A stretch of DNA of 64,000 nucleotides from Alicyclobacillus sp. ALC3. GTDB taxonomy: Bacteria; Bacillota; Bacilli; Alicyclobacillales; Alicyclobacillaceae. The notes beneath the pieces were generated by a model. That model was not told the origin of the DNA. It did no database searches and saw only the letters and a list, made by a program, of their open reading frames with translations. Positions within the stretch are counted from its first letter, which is position 1. Each line of letters starts with the position of its first letter. The DNA lies in assembly GCF_028751195.1 (NCBI RefSeq), contig NZ_CP066784.1, positions 1,488,001-1,552,000 on the forward strand, in the 5' to 3' direction. This document shows, one piece after another, positions 17,783 through 27,343 of this stretch. Both the position numbers and the translations under genes were made by a program.

Positions 17783-17907
17783 TATTCAATAGTGTTTGCT
17801 TTACAATGCCAATCCTAAAATAGAAGTTCCAAAACGGGGCTTTTGTCTCCTATATGATGTTCGATCCTAATAACTTCCAGATTGACATTTTCGTCTGGCC
17901 CAGCCCC

Positions 17908-18177
17908 TTAATGTGCGCACCGGGCCGCACGACGAATGGCTAGCGTCAAATGATGGCCTGTAAGGGTCTGTGTTTCAAGGGGTATTGCCCTAAATAGCCT
18001 AGTGCTGCCCCACAGCATCCCGAGTAAGGATGGCAGGATAATAAGCGGGATCAGAATTAGGATCGGGGAAAGCGAATGGATGTTGAGGAGCTGACCGAAA
18101 ACAAAAGCAGTAACTAGAGCAAGAAGTGTCGTGAGCCAGTACCGAGCTGGAAGCTTAGTCAAGCTGGGTTTCATCAT
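17908..18177 (-). CDS. Small two-helix membrane protein
   Basis: The 89-residue frame has two hydrophobic helices and a basic C-terminal end (IRRAARCAH). It follows the decayed membrane gene on the same strand. No family is recognised. The coding potential is supported only by its hydrophobicity pattern and length. Confidence 0.4.
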   Translation of the reverse strand: MMKPSLTKLPARYWLTTLLALVTAFVFGQLLNIHSLSPILILIPLIILPSLLGMLWGSTRLFRAIPLETQTLTGHHLTLAIRRAARCAH

Positions 18178-18209
18178 ATATCCCCGCGCAAACAGCGCAC
18201 TGGCATGAA

Positions 18210-18935
18210 TTAGACTTGTGTTAACTGGTCAAATCCATTTATTGTTCCTCGTCTAAGTCCCATCCAAGCGAATATTGTTCCGAGAGCCATACAGATGATG
18301 CCTGTAATGAACATCGGGCTACCCACGTCCTGAGTGATGAAAATCCGTTCTAGAAATTGTAAACGAGACCGAAATCGCCCCAACAATTAAGTCAATAGTG
18401 ACTAGAGTCAAGTAACTTAAGAGAAATGCAACCAAGTGGCGTTCAGCGAATGGAATCCAGTGCCAGTCCGCTAAAATTACGGTTCCGACAATGAACATCA
18501 GAAGGCAGGATAAGGCGACCAAAGATGGCACCAATACGTCTCGTTTCCTGTTTTCAATAGCACGCTTGACGGAAATGAAGAAAATCGGCAGGCCACCGAC
18601 CAAGAATACAACAAACGCCAAACAACCAACGATTAAAACGGTAGTATGGAGAATTCCGAACTCAGGTGAGCCTTATTCGCTGCTTGAAAGAGAGTCATCG
18701 GATCGTCAAGGCGTTGAAACATTCCCCCGCCAACTCCGAACAACATAAATGCGCAAAAAACCATGATCATCCCTGAACGCATACGATTTACCATATACAT
18801 CACTCCTTCCGAGACACCGTCGTAATTTAAATTCGCGTCTAAAGCACCCAACAATAGGTCAATGAATGTTACAGGGGACACCCCGTGTTCTTCCAATACC
18901 GCCAACATCTCTTCTTCATACCGTTTTCGTAACAA
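18210..18935 (-). pseudogene. Frameshifted membrane protein (sigma-factor-associated type)
   Basis: Three successive frames together read as one protein. The first part (18935 to about 18660) ends with FQRLDDPMTLFQAAN. The second (about 18660 to 18330) contains VGGLPIFFISVKRAIENRKR and two helices. The third (about 18325 to 18210) reads FITGIICMALGTIFAWMGLRRG before its stop. The order of segments matches large membrane proteins often encoded beside regulators in Bacillales and Actinobacteria. The start also lacks a ribosome site, so an N-terminal break is likely. The gene is non-functional unless these are sequencing errors. Confidence 0.6.
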
Positions 18936-18945
18936 ATGAATTGAC

Positions 18946-19260
18946 TCATACTTGAGTTAATGCTATCCCTAATGCCAATACGCTTCCAAAAAATAAAATA
19001 TGAGTAATGTGAACCCGCCCAAGTGCGAACCCGTTCCATACGCGAGATAGGAGGGATGCAAGGCTCACTACAATTAGCCATAACACTCCGACTGGGTCAA
19101 CTATGGAGAGCATGGCGACGACAATCACGGCTACTCCAACAAGTATAAATACAACCACTTGAATGCGAGGAATGTCGAGTACTCCGGTTCTACGAAGAGC
19201 CACGATCCCAGATATCGTCGTAACCAGCCCGTACAACGTCAGTACTGCGACCCCTATCAT
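18946..19260 (-). CDS. Small four-helix membrane protein in the MerR operon
   Basis: The 104-residue hydrophobic protein has four evenly spaced helices. Its ATG overlaps the MerR gene stop by four bases, and the next (broken) membrane gene follows directly. It is thus the middle gene of a MerR-controlled membrane operon. Function unknown. Confidence 0.6.
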   Translation of the reverse strand: MIGVAVLTLYGLVTTISGIVALRRTGVLDIPRIQVVVFILVGVAVIVVAMLSIVDPVGVLWLIVVSLASLLSRVWNGFALGRVHITHILFFGSVLALGIALTQV

Positions 19261-19619
19261 TCCTGCGTCACTCGCCTAAGTTCATCTAACGTCCCTCGTA
19301 AGTTGTCCCGTCTAATTCTTAGGGCCTGCATTTGGGCGTCCAATGTGGCAATTTGGTTTTCGAACTTAGCCGTCACCTCACGTATTAGAACTTCAGAACC
19401 ACACCCCACAGATTCTTTGAGTTCAAACAGGAGGAGGATGTCCTCAAGAGACAACCCGGCATCCTTTAATTCTTGAATCGTCCTAAATGCCTGCAAATGT
19501 TCATCATAATAGTGTTTCTTGTTGTCATTTCTAACGGGGGATAAGAGACCAATTTCCTCATAGTGCCGCACCGTGTCAAGAGTGGTATTCAACGTTCTAA
19601 CGAATTCTCCAATTCTCAT
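19257..19619 (-). CDS. MerR family regulator
   Basis: The winged helix starts MRIGEFVRTLNTTLDTVRHY, followed by EEIGLLSP, and continues into the long dimerisation coiled coil (about residues 75-115). A single cysteine in the linker (VGCGSE) does not make a metal site by itself. ATG 19619 lies behind GAGGTGA; a GTG at 19628 overlaps that site. It overlaps the next gene by four bases. The promoter lies upstream of 19640 and was not resolved. Confidence 0.9.
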   Translation of the reverse strand: MRIGEFVRTLNTTLDTVRHYEEIGLLSPVRNDNKKHYYDEHLQAFRTIQELKDAGLSLEDILLLFELKESVGCGSEVLIREVTAKFENQIATLDAQMQALRIRRDNLRGTLDELRRVTQE

Positions 19620-19713
19620 CTTCTTCACCTCGGTTCTATGTTGGAGTACGGGGTTAACCCCATGTCAAGCCAAATTAATCTGCATTCTGCTGCCCGTTAG
19701 CAACAGATTATTT

Positions 19714-20424
19714 TCACGAATCAACACCATAACTGAGTCCTTGGATATGACCAATTGGGGCATCCGACTCCTTAAATAGCACACGTGTGATTCGTTCTGC
19801 TGAGCCGTTCACTATGTCCACGTCACCATTTCTAATGGAAACACGCACTCCACCCTGAATTGGAGCGACAGACGAACCGACAATCCTGGCTACCCACTGC
19901 CCGTGTTCTTCTGGTTCCTGGGTTTCAACGACTATACGGCTGATCGTCCAATAATCCATTGCGCCGTAACGCAGAGCACGCTCCTCCCAGGTTACGCCAT
20001 AATCAATAATGAAGGGGTTCCACTTGGAAGGTCCCTCTTCGAGGATTATGTATTTCCAGGATTTATATGTACCGTCATGTCTTTGAATTGAGCTTTCTCG
20101 TAGATTGAATTTGATACCTTCATTCCGCAAGTGTTCAGCTACCTGCTCAATGCTACTGACGGAGAGACCAAAGCTTATGGCGCCACCCCCACCAGTGATC
20201 ACCTCTTGGAGCTTGTTAAACATAGACATGGGTCGTCTCTCTCGCAATAAATCCCAATCGACGATGGTGATGGGTTCAATGTAACCGCGATGCACTCTTG
20301 TTACGATGTTTTGTGTTCCATATGAATGCCTTCCACCCTCTTGCATTACAAAACCAAGTTCTTGATACTGATGCCTAGCCTTATCCAAATCCTGAACGTA
20401 ATGAACCACATGGTCTAGCTCCAA
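19714..20424 (-). CDS. VOC/glyoxalase-like domain protein
   Basis: The 236-residue protein begins MELDHVVHYVQDLDKA, the first strand of a VOC module with the metal-ligand histidine. It continues with a Glyoxalase_3-type layout (GGRHSYGTQN, then AISFGLSV). A second half-module follows from about residue 150. Substrate unknown. It stands alone between the MerR operon and a lipoprotein gene. Confidence 0.85.
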   Translation of the reverse strand: MELDHVVHYVQDLDKARHQYQELGFVMQEGGRHSYGTQNIVTRVHRGYIEPITIVDWDLLRERRPMSMFNKLQEVITGGGGAISFGLSVSSIEQVAEHLRNEGIKFNLRESSIQRHDGTYKSWKYIILEEGPSKWNPFIIDYGVTWEERALRYGAMDYWTISRIVVETQEPEEHGQWVARIVGSSVAPIQGGVRVSIRNGDVDIVNGSAERITRVLFKESDAPIGHIQGLSYGVDS

Positions 20425-20553
20425 ACCGTTCTCCTCCGTTCAGACTTGCTTCACGGTTGTCTTGCTCACCTCTGCTGCCCTAAAGCTACACAACGTGCCC
20501 ATTTCCAGGCTGATTATTCATGCACTTATGCCTAGATACGACTACAACATGTC

Positions 20554-21582
20554 CTAATGGCTATTGAGAAAGAAAGTAGACAGCGCGACCACCTGATAAC
20601 TGGTGGGTGCATGCCCTCCAGGTACAAACTCCAATTCAACATTCGCATCATACTTGGACAATTCGGCTTTCAACTGGCTTAGCAGACTTGGGGGGATGAT
20701 CGGGTCGCTTTTCCCTCCAACGATCAAGACGGGAACTTTAACGTCCCTAAAGATAATGGAGTTTTTTACGTACCAGCTTGAATGATTATTCGTTCCCTCC
20801 CGATTCAATATCGCGAAATAGTCGCTCATGTTCAATTGGTCAACCTGATTGCTTGGCTGAGATTGTATCCATGATACGAAGTCACTGCCTCCAGGCCATG
20901 GGCTGACTAGTACAATAGCCTTTACTTGATGATCTGTCTCCGCCAGTTTCATTGCCACGAATCCACCCATTGATACCCCATAAAGCTCAGTATGATTTGC
21001 TTCAATTTTCGAACCAAAAGTTGCGGAGAGAGCCTGAAGCCCATATTTTGTATCCAAATAACTCCCATAGGAGCTTCCGACGTCCCCTCCGCTCGGCCCA
21101 TAACCCGCATAGTTTGGCAGAAAGTTTATATATCCACTTTCTGCCCAGTCTTCGGCTACTTGCTTTGTAACTGTTGGGAACTTGTTGGTATGAAATTTTC
21201 CCTTGAGAAAATATCCACCATGCAAATTTACGAGCAGTGGCAGCGGCGTACGACTCGGAGGGACCACCACATATGCTTGGACCTGATTTCCCTGACTCCA
21301 ATACATCAAACTATACAGTTTCGTGCCCTGTGGCATCCCAGCGTAAGGGGTGAATTTCGGGTTTGGGATTCGCGTCACAGAGATAGGTGAGCCGTTTGTC
21401 TTTATTCCAGAGTAATACGTCGTTTTGTTGTTGGCGGTGGTTGTCTCGTTCTTCGAGGGAGACGGGGACACCATTGCAGTCTTAATGGCATTATCATGTG
21501 GGGAACAACTCACTACTCCAACCAATAGTAAAGCGGTCAGTCCGCTCCATATCACCCTCAACTTCACTTTTCGTCTTTGCAC
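20554..21582 (-). CDS. Lipoprotein alpha/beta hydrolase
   Basis: From GTG 21582, placed behind AAAGGAG, the protein begins with a basic stretch, a hydrophobic helix and the lipobox LLVGVVSC, so it is exported and lipid-anchored. A low-complexity linker follows, then an alpha/beta-hydrolase fold with oxyanion NLHGG, nucleophile elbow GVSMGG, the acid in IVGGKSDPI and the histidine in PGGHAP. This arrangement suits a dipeptidyl-peptidase- or esterase-like hydrolase. The substrate is unknown. Confidence 0.88.
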   Translation of the reverse strand: MQRRKVKLRVIWSGLTALLLVGVVSCSPHDNAIKTAMVSPSPSKNETTTANNKTTYYSGIKTNGSPISVTRIPNPKFTPYAGMPQGTKLYSLMYWSQGNQVQAYVVVPPSRTPLPLLVNLHGGYFLKGKFHTNKFPTVTKQVAEDWAESGYINFLPNYAGYGPSGGDVGSSYGSYLDTKYGLQALSATFGSKIEANHTELYGVSMGGFVAMKLAETDHQVKAIVLVSPWPGGSDFVSWIQSQPSNQVDQLNMSDYFAILNREGTNNHSSWYVKNSIIFRDVKVPVLIVGGKSDPIIPPSLLSQLKAELSKYDANVELEFVPGGHAPTSYQVVALSTFFLNSH

Positions 21583-22194
21583 ATTCTGCACTCCTTTGCC
21601 GACTGTTTCGCCACAGCCAATGTCGCGCAAATCACGGAGCAGGATTCAAAAACTGTGCTATACCGGGACTTTCTCCTGACCACGCCGTATATCAACCAAG
21701 CAATCAAAGAACATTACCACGGCGAGGGCAAGCAATGGGCACTGTACGAGGCGCAGGTTCGAGATATAAAGCGTTTGTGTAACAAAGGACAGTTCAATTT
21801 TAGACAACTGTCATTGTCGAAATATGGACGGGTGTGGATAATCCGCCTGATCTGAAATACTTATGGAACTGCGAATCAGCAACTCTGGAATGCTGACCTC
21901 CACTACTTGCCTTTGGCACAACGGTAATAGAGGATTTCCCTTGTCTGTCGTGACGCGGTTCATAAGGAATTCGCTTACATTCACCATGCATCTCCAACCT
22001 GGCTCCGGACCAAATTCCCCTATCAGCCACGGCTACTTTGCCCCATGAGCTTCGCAAGACGGCGTTACCACCATCCCACGTCATGGTAGGATCGCGATCG
22101 CAATCCTAACCGGATGGGTTCTCACCATATGATCATCGACAACTTTCAAGTCGTAACCCGTTAGCAACAGTTCCTGCGAACAGAGTCAAATAAT
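21583..22194. other. Intergenic region with a possible coding remnant
   Basis: Between the lipoprotein gene and the slipin gene, a plus-strand frame at 21577-21855 includes QWALYEAQVRDIKRLC, which looks protein-like and may be a fragment of an unknown gene. It overlaps the start of the divergent lipoprotein gene, so it cannot be an intact independent unit. The remainder (21860-22194) shows no supported feature. Confidence 0.3.
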
Positions 22195-23097
22195 TCATTG
22201 GTGTTCTTCACTCTTTGCAACCTCAAAATTGCGACTATTTGCAAGCGCAAGTATGTTACCGATATTTGTTGCGTCGGCCAATGAACTTGGGACAACAATA
22301 AGTGATGCTTTCTCTTTAATTCCCTCATACAGTATATTCATTGCCCGGAGTTGCAACGCGACAGGATTGCTATTGTACATTTCTGCTGCAGCCACGAATG
22401 ATTCAGCCACTTGTTTTTCAGCCTCTCCGAGAATTGTTCTTGCAGTACGTTCTTTCTCTGCCTGTGCTGCACGTGACATGGCATCCTGCAAACTTCCTGG
22501 TATCTTAACATCACGAATTTGAACGCTTTGAATGGTTATACCCCATGGCTCCGTTCTCTCATCCATGAGAGCCTTCAACTCTACATCTAGAGTATCTCGA
22601 GTGGACAATAGATTTTCTAGATTCGTTTTTCCTATCACATCTCTCAAAGCGGTTTGAGCTGCCCATGATACGGACTCACTATAGTTTGCTACTTCTAAGG
22701 CCGCCTTTTTCACATCCCAAACCATCCAGAACAATACAGCGTCCACATTCACCGGGATAGTATCCTTTGTCAAAGTCTGTTCCGCTCTGAACTGTGTCGT
22801 AACAACACGTTGATCGACGTAGGTTGGAACAGTATCAACGAAGGGTATAATTCTGAAGAGACCAGGTCCAGCCAATTTGCTAAAATTGCCCAATCGAAGG
22901 ACAACGGCCTTCTCCCATTGGTTCGCCACTCTGATAGAATCTGATAATAGCCATCCCAAAACTGAAACAATAATAAAAGTCACAACACCGGTTACTATGT
23001 GGTGGTATATGGACAGAACTCCTCCCAATGCAACCGAGATAACAAGAAAACAAATAACAACTAATTTTTGGATACCCGATACTTTTCGATTATTCAT
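22195..23097 (-). CDS. Slipin/stomatin-like SPFH protein
   Basis: Two N-terminal hydrophobic segments anchor the protein. An SPFH domain follows (VVLRLGNFSKLAGPGLF, YVDQRVVTTQF, PVNVDAVLFW) and then a charged helical C-terminus (QAEKERTARTILGEAEKQ). Slipins form membrane microdomain scaffolds and usually partner an NfeD protein, which is not present here. ATG 23097 lies behind GAGGTGG; a GTG at 23148 directly abuts the preceding GntR stop. It is co-transcribed with that GntR regulator. Confidence 0.9.
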   Translation of the reverse strand: MNNRKVSGIQKLVVICFLVISVALGGVLSIYHHIVTGVVTFIIVSVLGWLLSDSIRVANQWEKAVVLRLGNFSKLAGPGLFRIIPFVDTVPTYVDQRVVTTQFRAEQTLTKDTIPVNVDAVLFWMVWDVKKAALEVANYSESVSWAAQTALRDVIGKTNLENLLSTRDTLDVELKALMDERTEPWGITIQSVQIRDVKIPGSLQDAMSRAAQAEKERTARTILGEAEKQVAESFVAAAEMYNSNPVALQLRAMNILYEGIKEKASLIVVPSSLADATNIGNILALANSRNFEVAKSEEHQ

Positions 23098-23148
23098 TAA
23101 TTTCCACCTCGATCTAAATGATAGAAACAAATCTGTTTGTTCTTCCAC

Positions 23149-23541
23149 CTAGGGACGTTCCTTGCCAGAGTCGATTAAACTCTGCAAACCGGAAATCAAT
23201 TCAGAAAGTGTGATCCCATTGGCGTGAGCCATTTCAGCTATTACGGATGAAAATTTACTCACCAAATTTTCTCTGGAATTTGCCCCCTTAGCCCACTCCT
23301 CTTGTGGGCGAACAAAGGTGCCCTTGCCTTGTTGAGTTCGAATAAACCCTTCTCTTTCGACTTCTTGATATACACGACTAACGGTATTTACGTTAATGGT
23401 AATATCAACTGCTAGTTGTCTTACAGTTGGAAGTTGGTATCCTGGTTCCCAATCACCTTGGACAATTTTTTGGATAATTTGCTGCTTAAGTTGTAAATAC
23501 AGCGGAATCCCACTTCTTGCATCCAGTCTCCACTCCTCCAC
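23149..23541 (-). CDS. GntR family (YtrA-like) regulator of the slipin operon
   Basis: The winged helix reads PLYLQLKQQIIQKIVQGDW, then PGYQLPTVRQLAV and NTVSRVYQEVEREGF, with GKGTFV. A short helical tail follows, as in the regulator at 10136. I place the start at GTG 23541 (or TTG 23544) behind GAGGTGGG. The ATG at 23577 lies inside the promoter -10 box and cannot be used. Probably represses its own operon through the inverted repeat at 23561-23588. Confidence 0.88.
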   Translation of the reverse strand: MEEWRLDARSGIPLYLQLKQQIIQKIVQGDWEPGYQLPTVRQLAVDITINVNTVSRVYQEVEREGFIRTQQGKGTFVRPQEEWAKGANSRENLVSKFSSVIAEMAHANGITLSELISGLQSLIDSGKERP

Positions 23542-23560
23542 CAACCCACCTCGCAAAGAT

Positions 23561-23602
23561 ATATTGTAATAATACATTATGACAATATGAACTTACTGTC
23601 AA
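23561..23602 (-). promoter_or_regulatory. Promoter and operator of the GntR-slipin operon
   Basis: On the minus strand, TTGACA (23602-23597) and TAATGT (23579-23574) are 17 bases apart. The arms ATATTGT (23561-23567) and ACAATAT (23582-23588) form an inverted repeat around the -10 box. The arms resemble the TTGTA...TACAA palindrome at 10072-10094. Confidence 0.7.
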
Positions 23603-24393
23603 TTGTATGCCATAGGACTCCCATCAGTACCGTGAAAGCATGTGAAACACAGCCAGTCGCCCACATGATTATCCATATTATTACATGCAGATTTGGCATG
23701 GGCTCTTTCTCGCCCCCGAAAATATGGCCCAGAAGTCCTTGCCCGTACATGTTGCTTGCAATTGCAAGTCGTCGGTGAAGGCGACGGGAGTATCTATTTC
23801 TCGGCTTAACTGTTGCCTTCGGCAACTTTCAAAAAGAAAACAGATGCAGCGCTCGACCGCAAGCGCGTCACCGACACCGCGATCGACACCGCGTCCATCC
23901 GACTGCCCGAGACCTCCTCGGTGTACGACGCCTACAACCATCTGACGTTCGCGTCCCACCAGAAACGACTGACGCCGCGGCGGCAACTTGAGTTGATCGC
24001 GGGAGGGCTACTTGCAACGTCCTAACAAGGGAAGTTCAGTTGCCCGTTCCGTCGCGCACTGCCGGCCCGGCACGTGGGGGCCGACTTTCGAGGGCCCCTT
24101 CCCCGAGGCAACAAATCCCCCCCGTTCGCCCCAAATTCCACTAGATATGGTACGCTGTACGTGTAAATCGTCCCCAACCGTCCAACAACCGGTGAATGAT
24201 TATGCATGTAGAAGCCGCATCGTCTTACTGACCTAACGGGTTGTGTCTTGTAACGAGACGGATAGGAACGGCGACAACACCGGAATATCTCAACGTAAAA
24301 GCTTGCAGACTTGCCCGAGGCGACCAAACTGGGAATCTTGTAGCACGAGGCGAATGGAGTGATATCACAACATTCGGGAGCGGCGGTGTTTTT
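23603..24393. other. Intergenic region before the small-gene array
   Basis: No complete gene is supported. The plus-strand stretch 23830-24025 reads as a convincing C-terminal protein fragment (RLPETSSVYDAYNHLTFAS, LTPRRQLELIAGG) with higher GC than its surroundings, so it is probably a transferred remnant. The following 24030-24180 is GC-rich without a usable frame. A repeat shared with 34968-35027 begins at 24182. Confidence 0.35.
24182..24240. repeat. Cassette-type repeat E, copy 1
   Basis: About 60 bases, running from CCAACAACCGGTGAATGA to CTGACCTAACGGG, match 34968-35027 with scattered differences. It lies immediately before the small-gene array, which starts with a DUF7010-like gene. 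Confidence 0.6.
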
Positions 24394-24719
24394 ATGGATC
24401 TGGAAGTGTGGAGAAGCGACATATCTAACAGGACCAAAAAAGGCTTGTCCTTCATTGTTGCATCAGTATTTATTTGGACTGCGGTGTGCATTGTGTGGCT
24501 CATGCCGATACAGAATGTTTTATCAAGAAACCTGTTGACTTTCATATGTACGACGATACTTATGCCACTGTCCTTGTTGGTTTCAAAGTTAATAGGAGCA
24601 GAATTTTCTACAATTATAACCCCCTCAGTAAATTGGTGATTGAGCGGAGTGGTCACTTCCCCCGAATTGACGAAGCGGGGCTTGCACGGAGGCAGCAGGG
24701 TCGTCTGTGGCTTGCATAA
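24394..24719 (+). pseudogene. Frameshifted, truncated DUF7010-like membrane protein
   Basis: The frame from ATG 24394 reads DLEVWRSDISNRTKKGLSF, followed by hydrophobic helices with LLTFICTTILMPLSLL, as in DUF7010 proteins. After GAEFS the family consensus (NPLSKL) continues only in another frame (YNYNPLSKLVI), so there is a frameshift near 24605. Soon after, the sequence becomes polar and unrelated, so the last third of the protein is missing. This family is common in cassette-like small-gene clusters. Confidence 0.65.
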
Positions 24720-24772
24720 ACATTCGCCGACGACCGGCAATACTTACTGACCTATGGAGGCAAATAATCCAA

Positions 24773-25012
24773 ATGATCCAACTACTGATATGGATCGTCA
24801 TTTCAATTATAATCTTGTTCTATGTCACAACGGATGCACCAAAACATGAGAAGAGCCCATTCGGTTGGGGGATTTTCGCCTTCTTCTTCAACTTTTTAGC
24901 GCTTGGCATCTACTTATATCAAACCGAGCGCCGAGCGCCGGGCTTACTTTGGATTGTTCTTTGGGCGACAATCGAGTTCGTCTATTTGTTGCACGGGAGA
25001 TTGCTCTTATAG
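24773..25012 (+). CDS. Small two-helix membrane protein
   Basis: From ATG 24773 the 79-residue product has two hydrophobic segments around a short charged loop (TTDAPKHEKSPFGWG). GGAGG lies about 14 bases upstream, somewhat far. The size and pattern resemble stand-alone PLDc_N-type modules, but no conserved motif is firm. It belongs to the plus-strand small-gene array. Confidence 0.5.
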   Translation: MIQLLIWIVISIIILFYVTTDAPKHEKSPFGWGIFAFFFNFLALGIYLYQTERRAPGLLWIVLWATIEFVYLLHGRLLL

Positions 25013-25110
25013 AGTGTAGCTGCTGAGAGGTTGTATAAATATTCGATGCGATACGCGACCTTTATTGAGCTCTAGGGCAGCGACGTAAGAACCCCACGAG
25101 GAGGGAATCC

Positions 25111-25683
25111 ATGGGTACGCCAATGACGAGTCTCAAAGGACAACTGGTGACACTTCGCCCAATTGATGTTAAACGAGATGCTCCCGAATGGTTTGAGGCG
25201 ATGCTGGAACCTGAGATGCATTTGTGGACAGGTAATAACATTCCGGTTGATGTAGATGAAGTTAGAGATATTGTTTTAGCAACCTATGCCAATCATCCTG
25301 ACATTTTTGCTTGGTGTATCAGGGAGTCCAAAACAGATAAGATGGTCGGAATATACTGGATTGGCGTCCCGTTTGTATCGGATGAACACCGCCTAATCAC
25401 ATTTGATGCACAACGCATTGCAAAACCTTAATGGAGAAAAGGATTCACAAGAGAAGCAAGGTCACTTGTTTACGATTACGCATTTACAGATCTCGGCGTA
25501 GAAGAGATACGAGCATCAGCATGGGAACGAAACACAAACTCCTGTTTATCAATGGAGAGTGCAGGATTTGAAGTTGTTCGCTTGTACCCTCGCTTCAATC
25601 CCAAGCACGATTCAGAGTTAAGGGAGGTAGAGTATGTGTTACGCCGTGAAAGGTGGCAGCAGTTAAGCGGAAAATCGTACTGA
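25111..25683 (+). pseudogene. GNAT acetyltransferase with an in-frame stop
   Basis: The frame starts at ATG 25111 behind GAGGAGGG and reads a GNAT N-terminal half (LVTLRPIDVKRDAPEWF). It then meets TAA after RIAKP at 25429-25431. The same frame continues without another stop to TGA at 25681-25683, encoding the C-terminal half (WRKGFTREARSLVYDYAF, NTNSCLSMESAGFEVV) with acetyl-CoA-binding features. A single base change turning a tyrosine codon into TAA would explain it. Without readthrough the enzyme is inactive. Confidence 0.8.
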
Positions 25684-25959
25684 GCACGGTGGGCATTATC
25701 CTCAGGAAACAACCCGGAGTGACATGATAATTGCATAAAAATGCGGCGGTGCTCCGTTGCCACTATGGGAATACAGAGCAGAAGTCCGCAATACAGACCC
25801 TTCCAATGCAGTGGATATAAATGGTATGATCAGTGTTGCGAGGGATGAGGGCAATTGTATCAAAGAAGACGGCAATCGAGAGCATTCGTTAGCGTCATGA
25901 TGACTAGTTAATACGGGCTGTGTTCAAGGTGGTCAAACCGTCATTAGGAAGGGGAGTAG

Positions 25960-26532
25960 ATGATGGACGATTTGAAAGCAGCCCGCATTTACGCTTACAC
26001 AAGAATATCGTATCTCGTGATTTATTCTATTGTACTAATCGGGTTCCTTGTATGGGCTTTGACCCTAATGTCTCGTTTACCATCGATCCATGGGACTGTG
26101 TCAAACTGGTTTCAATTCGACACTCCGTGGGTCTGCTTTGCCGTTCTGATCTGGATACCTGCACTTCAGAACATTTCTTACCGCAGGAATGTGATCAATA
26201 TCCTAGTAGACAAGGCGAACTCAACTTGCATGATAGAAGAAGGAACATTTGCTGGGCGCTGGAGACTTCACAAAAAGTCACCGCGATCCATGTCAGCTAC
26301 GAAAGTCCTCACAATCGTTGGATTAGCAATGATCGCTGTCATTATCGCCACCAATCTCGCTGTGTTACGACACGCCATAGAGCCTACAACCAAAGTGTAT
26401 GCTGTTCAAGGTCTGTGTGAAGCGGGCTGTCTGATGGGAATTTTAACACCCCTTTCGTCTTTCTGGAAATACCCCTACCTGGTAGCCGTCCGCCAAGGGG
26501 GCAAGTGGCTTAGTCTGCAATACCGTGACTGA
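25960..26532 (+). CDS. Unknown four-helix membrane protein
   Basis: The 190-residue protein starts behind GGAAGGGGAG. Its hydrophobic segments lie at about residues 17-38, 57-72, 113-133 and 145-165. A cytoplasmic loop (residues 75-110) is basic. No family recognised. The plus orientation and flanking repeat-like spacers place it in the cassette-like array. Confidence 0.6.
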   Translation: MMDDLKAARIYAYTRISYLVIYSIVLIGFLVWALTLMSRLPSIHGTVSNWFQFDTPWVCFAVLIWIPALQNISYRRNVINILVDKANSTCMIEEGTFAGRWRLHKKSPRSMSATKVLTIVGLAMIAVIIATNLAVLRHAIEPTTKVYAVQGLCEAGCLMGILTPLSSFWKYPYLVAVRQGGKWLSLQYRD

Positions 26533-26611
26533 AGTATATCGGTACAAATGTTGTGAAGTGGCTTATCAAAGTACACGGATTTAGACAATCGTACGAGAGT
26601 GAATTCTGGGA

Positions 26612-26640
26612 CTAACGGGGGCATAAACGCAACAAGCCGC
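26612..26640. repeat. Cassette-type repeat E, partial copy
   Basis: CTAACGGGGGCATAAACGCA at 26612-26631 closely matches CTAACCGGGGCTTTAACGCA at 35018-35037. It lies in the spacer between two small membrane-protein genes. Confidence 0.5.
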
Positions 26641-26756
26641 CTGTGCATGGATATACATGTTAATTAACCGGTATATTATGGTGCTAACGGACAGCTTAGT
26701 CCCACGATACGGGCGCAGACTCGATAGTGTGACTTTCATTAACAAGGGTGGTGTTT

Positions 26757-26972
26757 ATGTCAATGATTGGCAGGTTCTTATTTTTCCTCGGCGTTGCTGT
26801 CATGGTCGTGGAATTAATAGCGAATGTGGTCAGCATTGCTCGTTTCAGTGCCGCTCACGCCGTAGGTATGAACTGGGGTTCTGAGATTGATGTGTTGTTG
26901 GGGTCTTTCTTCGAAGGTGGAATGTTAATTGGATTAGGCAAAATCATCGAGTTGTTAGAGCGGAAACGATGA
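26757..26972 (+). CDS. Small two-helix membrane protein
   Basis: ATG 26757 follows AAGGGTGG. The 71-residue protein has a hydrophobic helix at residues 5-25 and a second, more amphipathic one near the C-terminus, ending IIELLERKR. No family is recognised. It lies in the plus-strand small-gene array. Confidence 0.5.
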   Translation: MSMIGRFLFFLGVAVMVVELIANVVSIARFSAAHAVGMNWGSEIDVLLGSFFEGGMLIGLGKIIELLERKR

Positions 26973-27047
26973 CAAGGCTTATGATGTCGCCGAAATGTCT
27001 TCAGGCGGACGGGAACGAAAGTTTAGACCTAAACTTCTTTGATTTGC

Positions 27048-27212
27048 GTGTTCTTCCGCAGTGCAGTGTTAATTGGGCTTAACTTTACGCTGACAATCGG
27101 TCTGGCCAAATATACCGCAGTATGGATGCCCACTATGTGGTATGTCACTTTCGTGGGCATGTTATCTGGGGTGTCTTTGTCTGGGTCTTATCAATTGCGT
27201 ATCTCTGATTAG
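27048..27212 (+). CDS. Possible tiny membrane protein or remnant
   Basis: A GTG-started frame of 54 codons reads hydrophobic sequence (LIGLNFTLTIGLAKY, then MWYVTFVGMLSGVSLSG) and ends at TAG 27210-27212. There is no good ribosome site, so this may be the decayed end of a larger membrane protein. Confidence 0.25.
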   Translation: MFFRSAVLIGLNFTLTIGLAKYTAVWMPTMWYVTFVGMLSGVSLSGSYQLRISD

Positions 27213-27343
27213 TCGGCGAGTTATATCAAACTAAATTCTCCCGGTAACGGGGGCGTGTGTCCGAGAAGGAGTCAGGCTGGATGATACATAAATATACAAG
27301 CGGAGCACCGGGACTCTTACCGTGCTTGAAATGAGGAATATAA

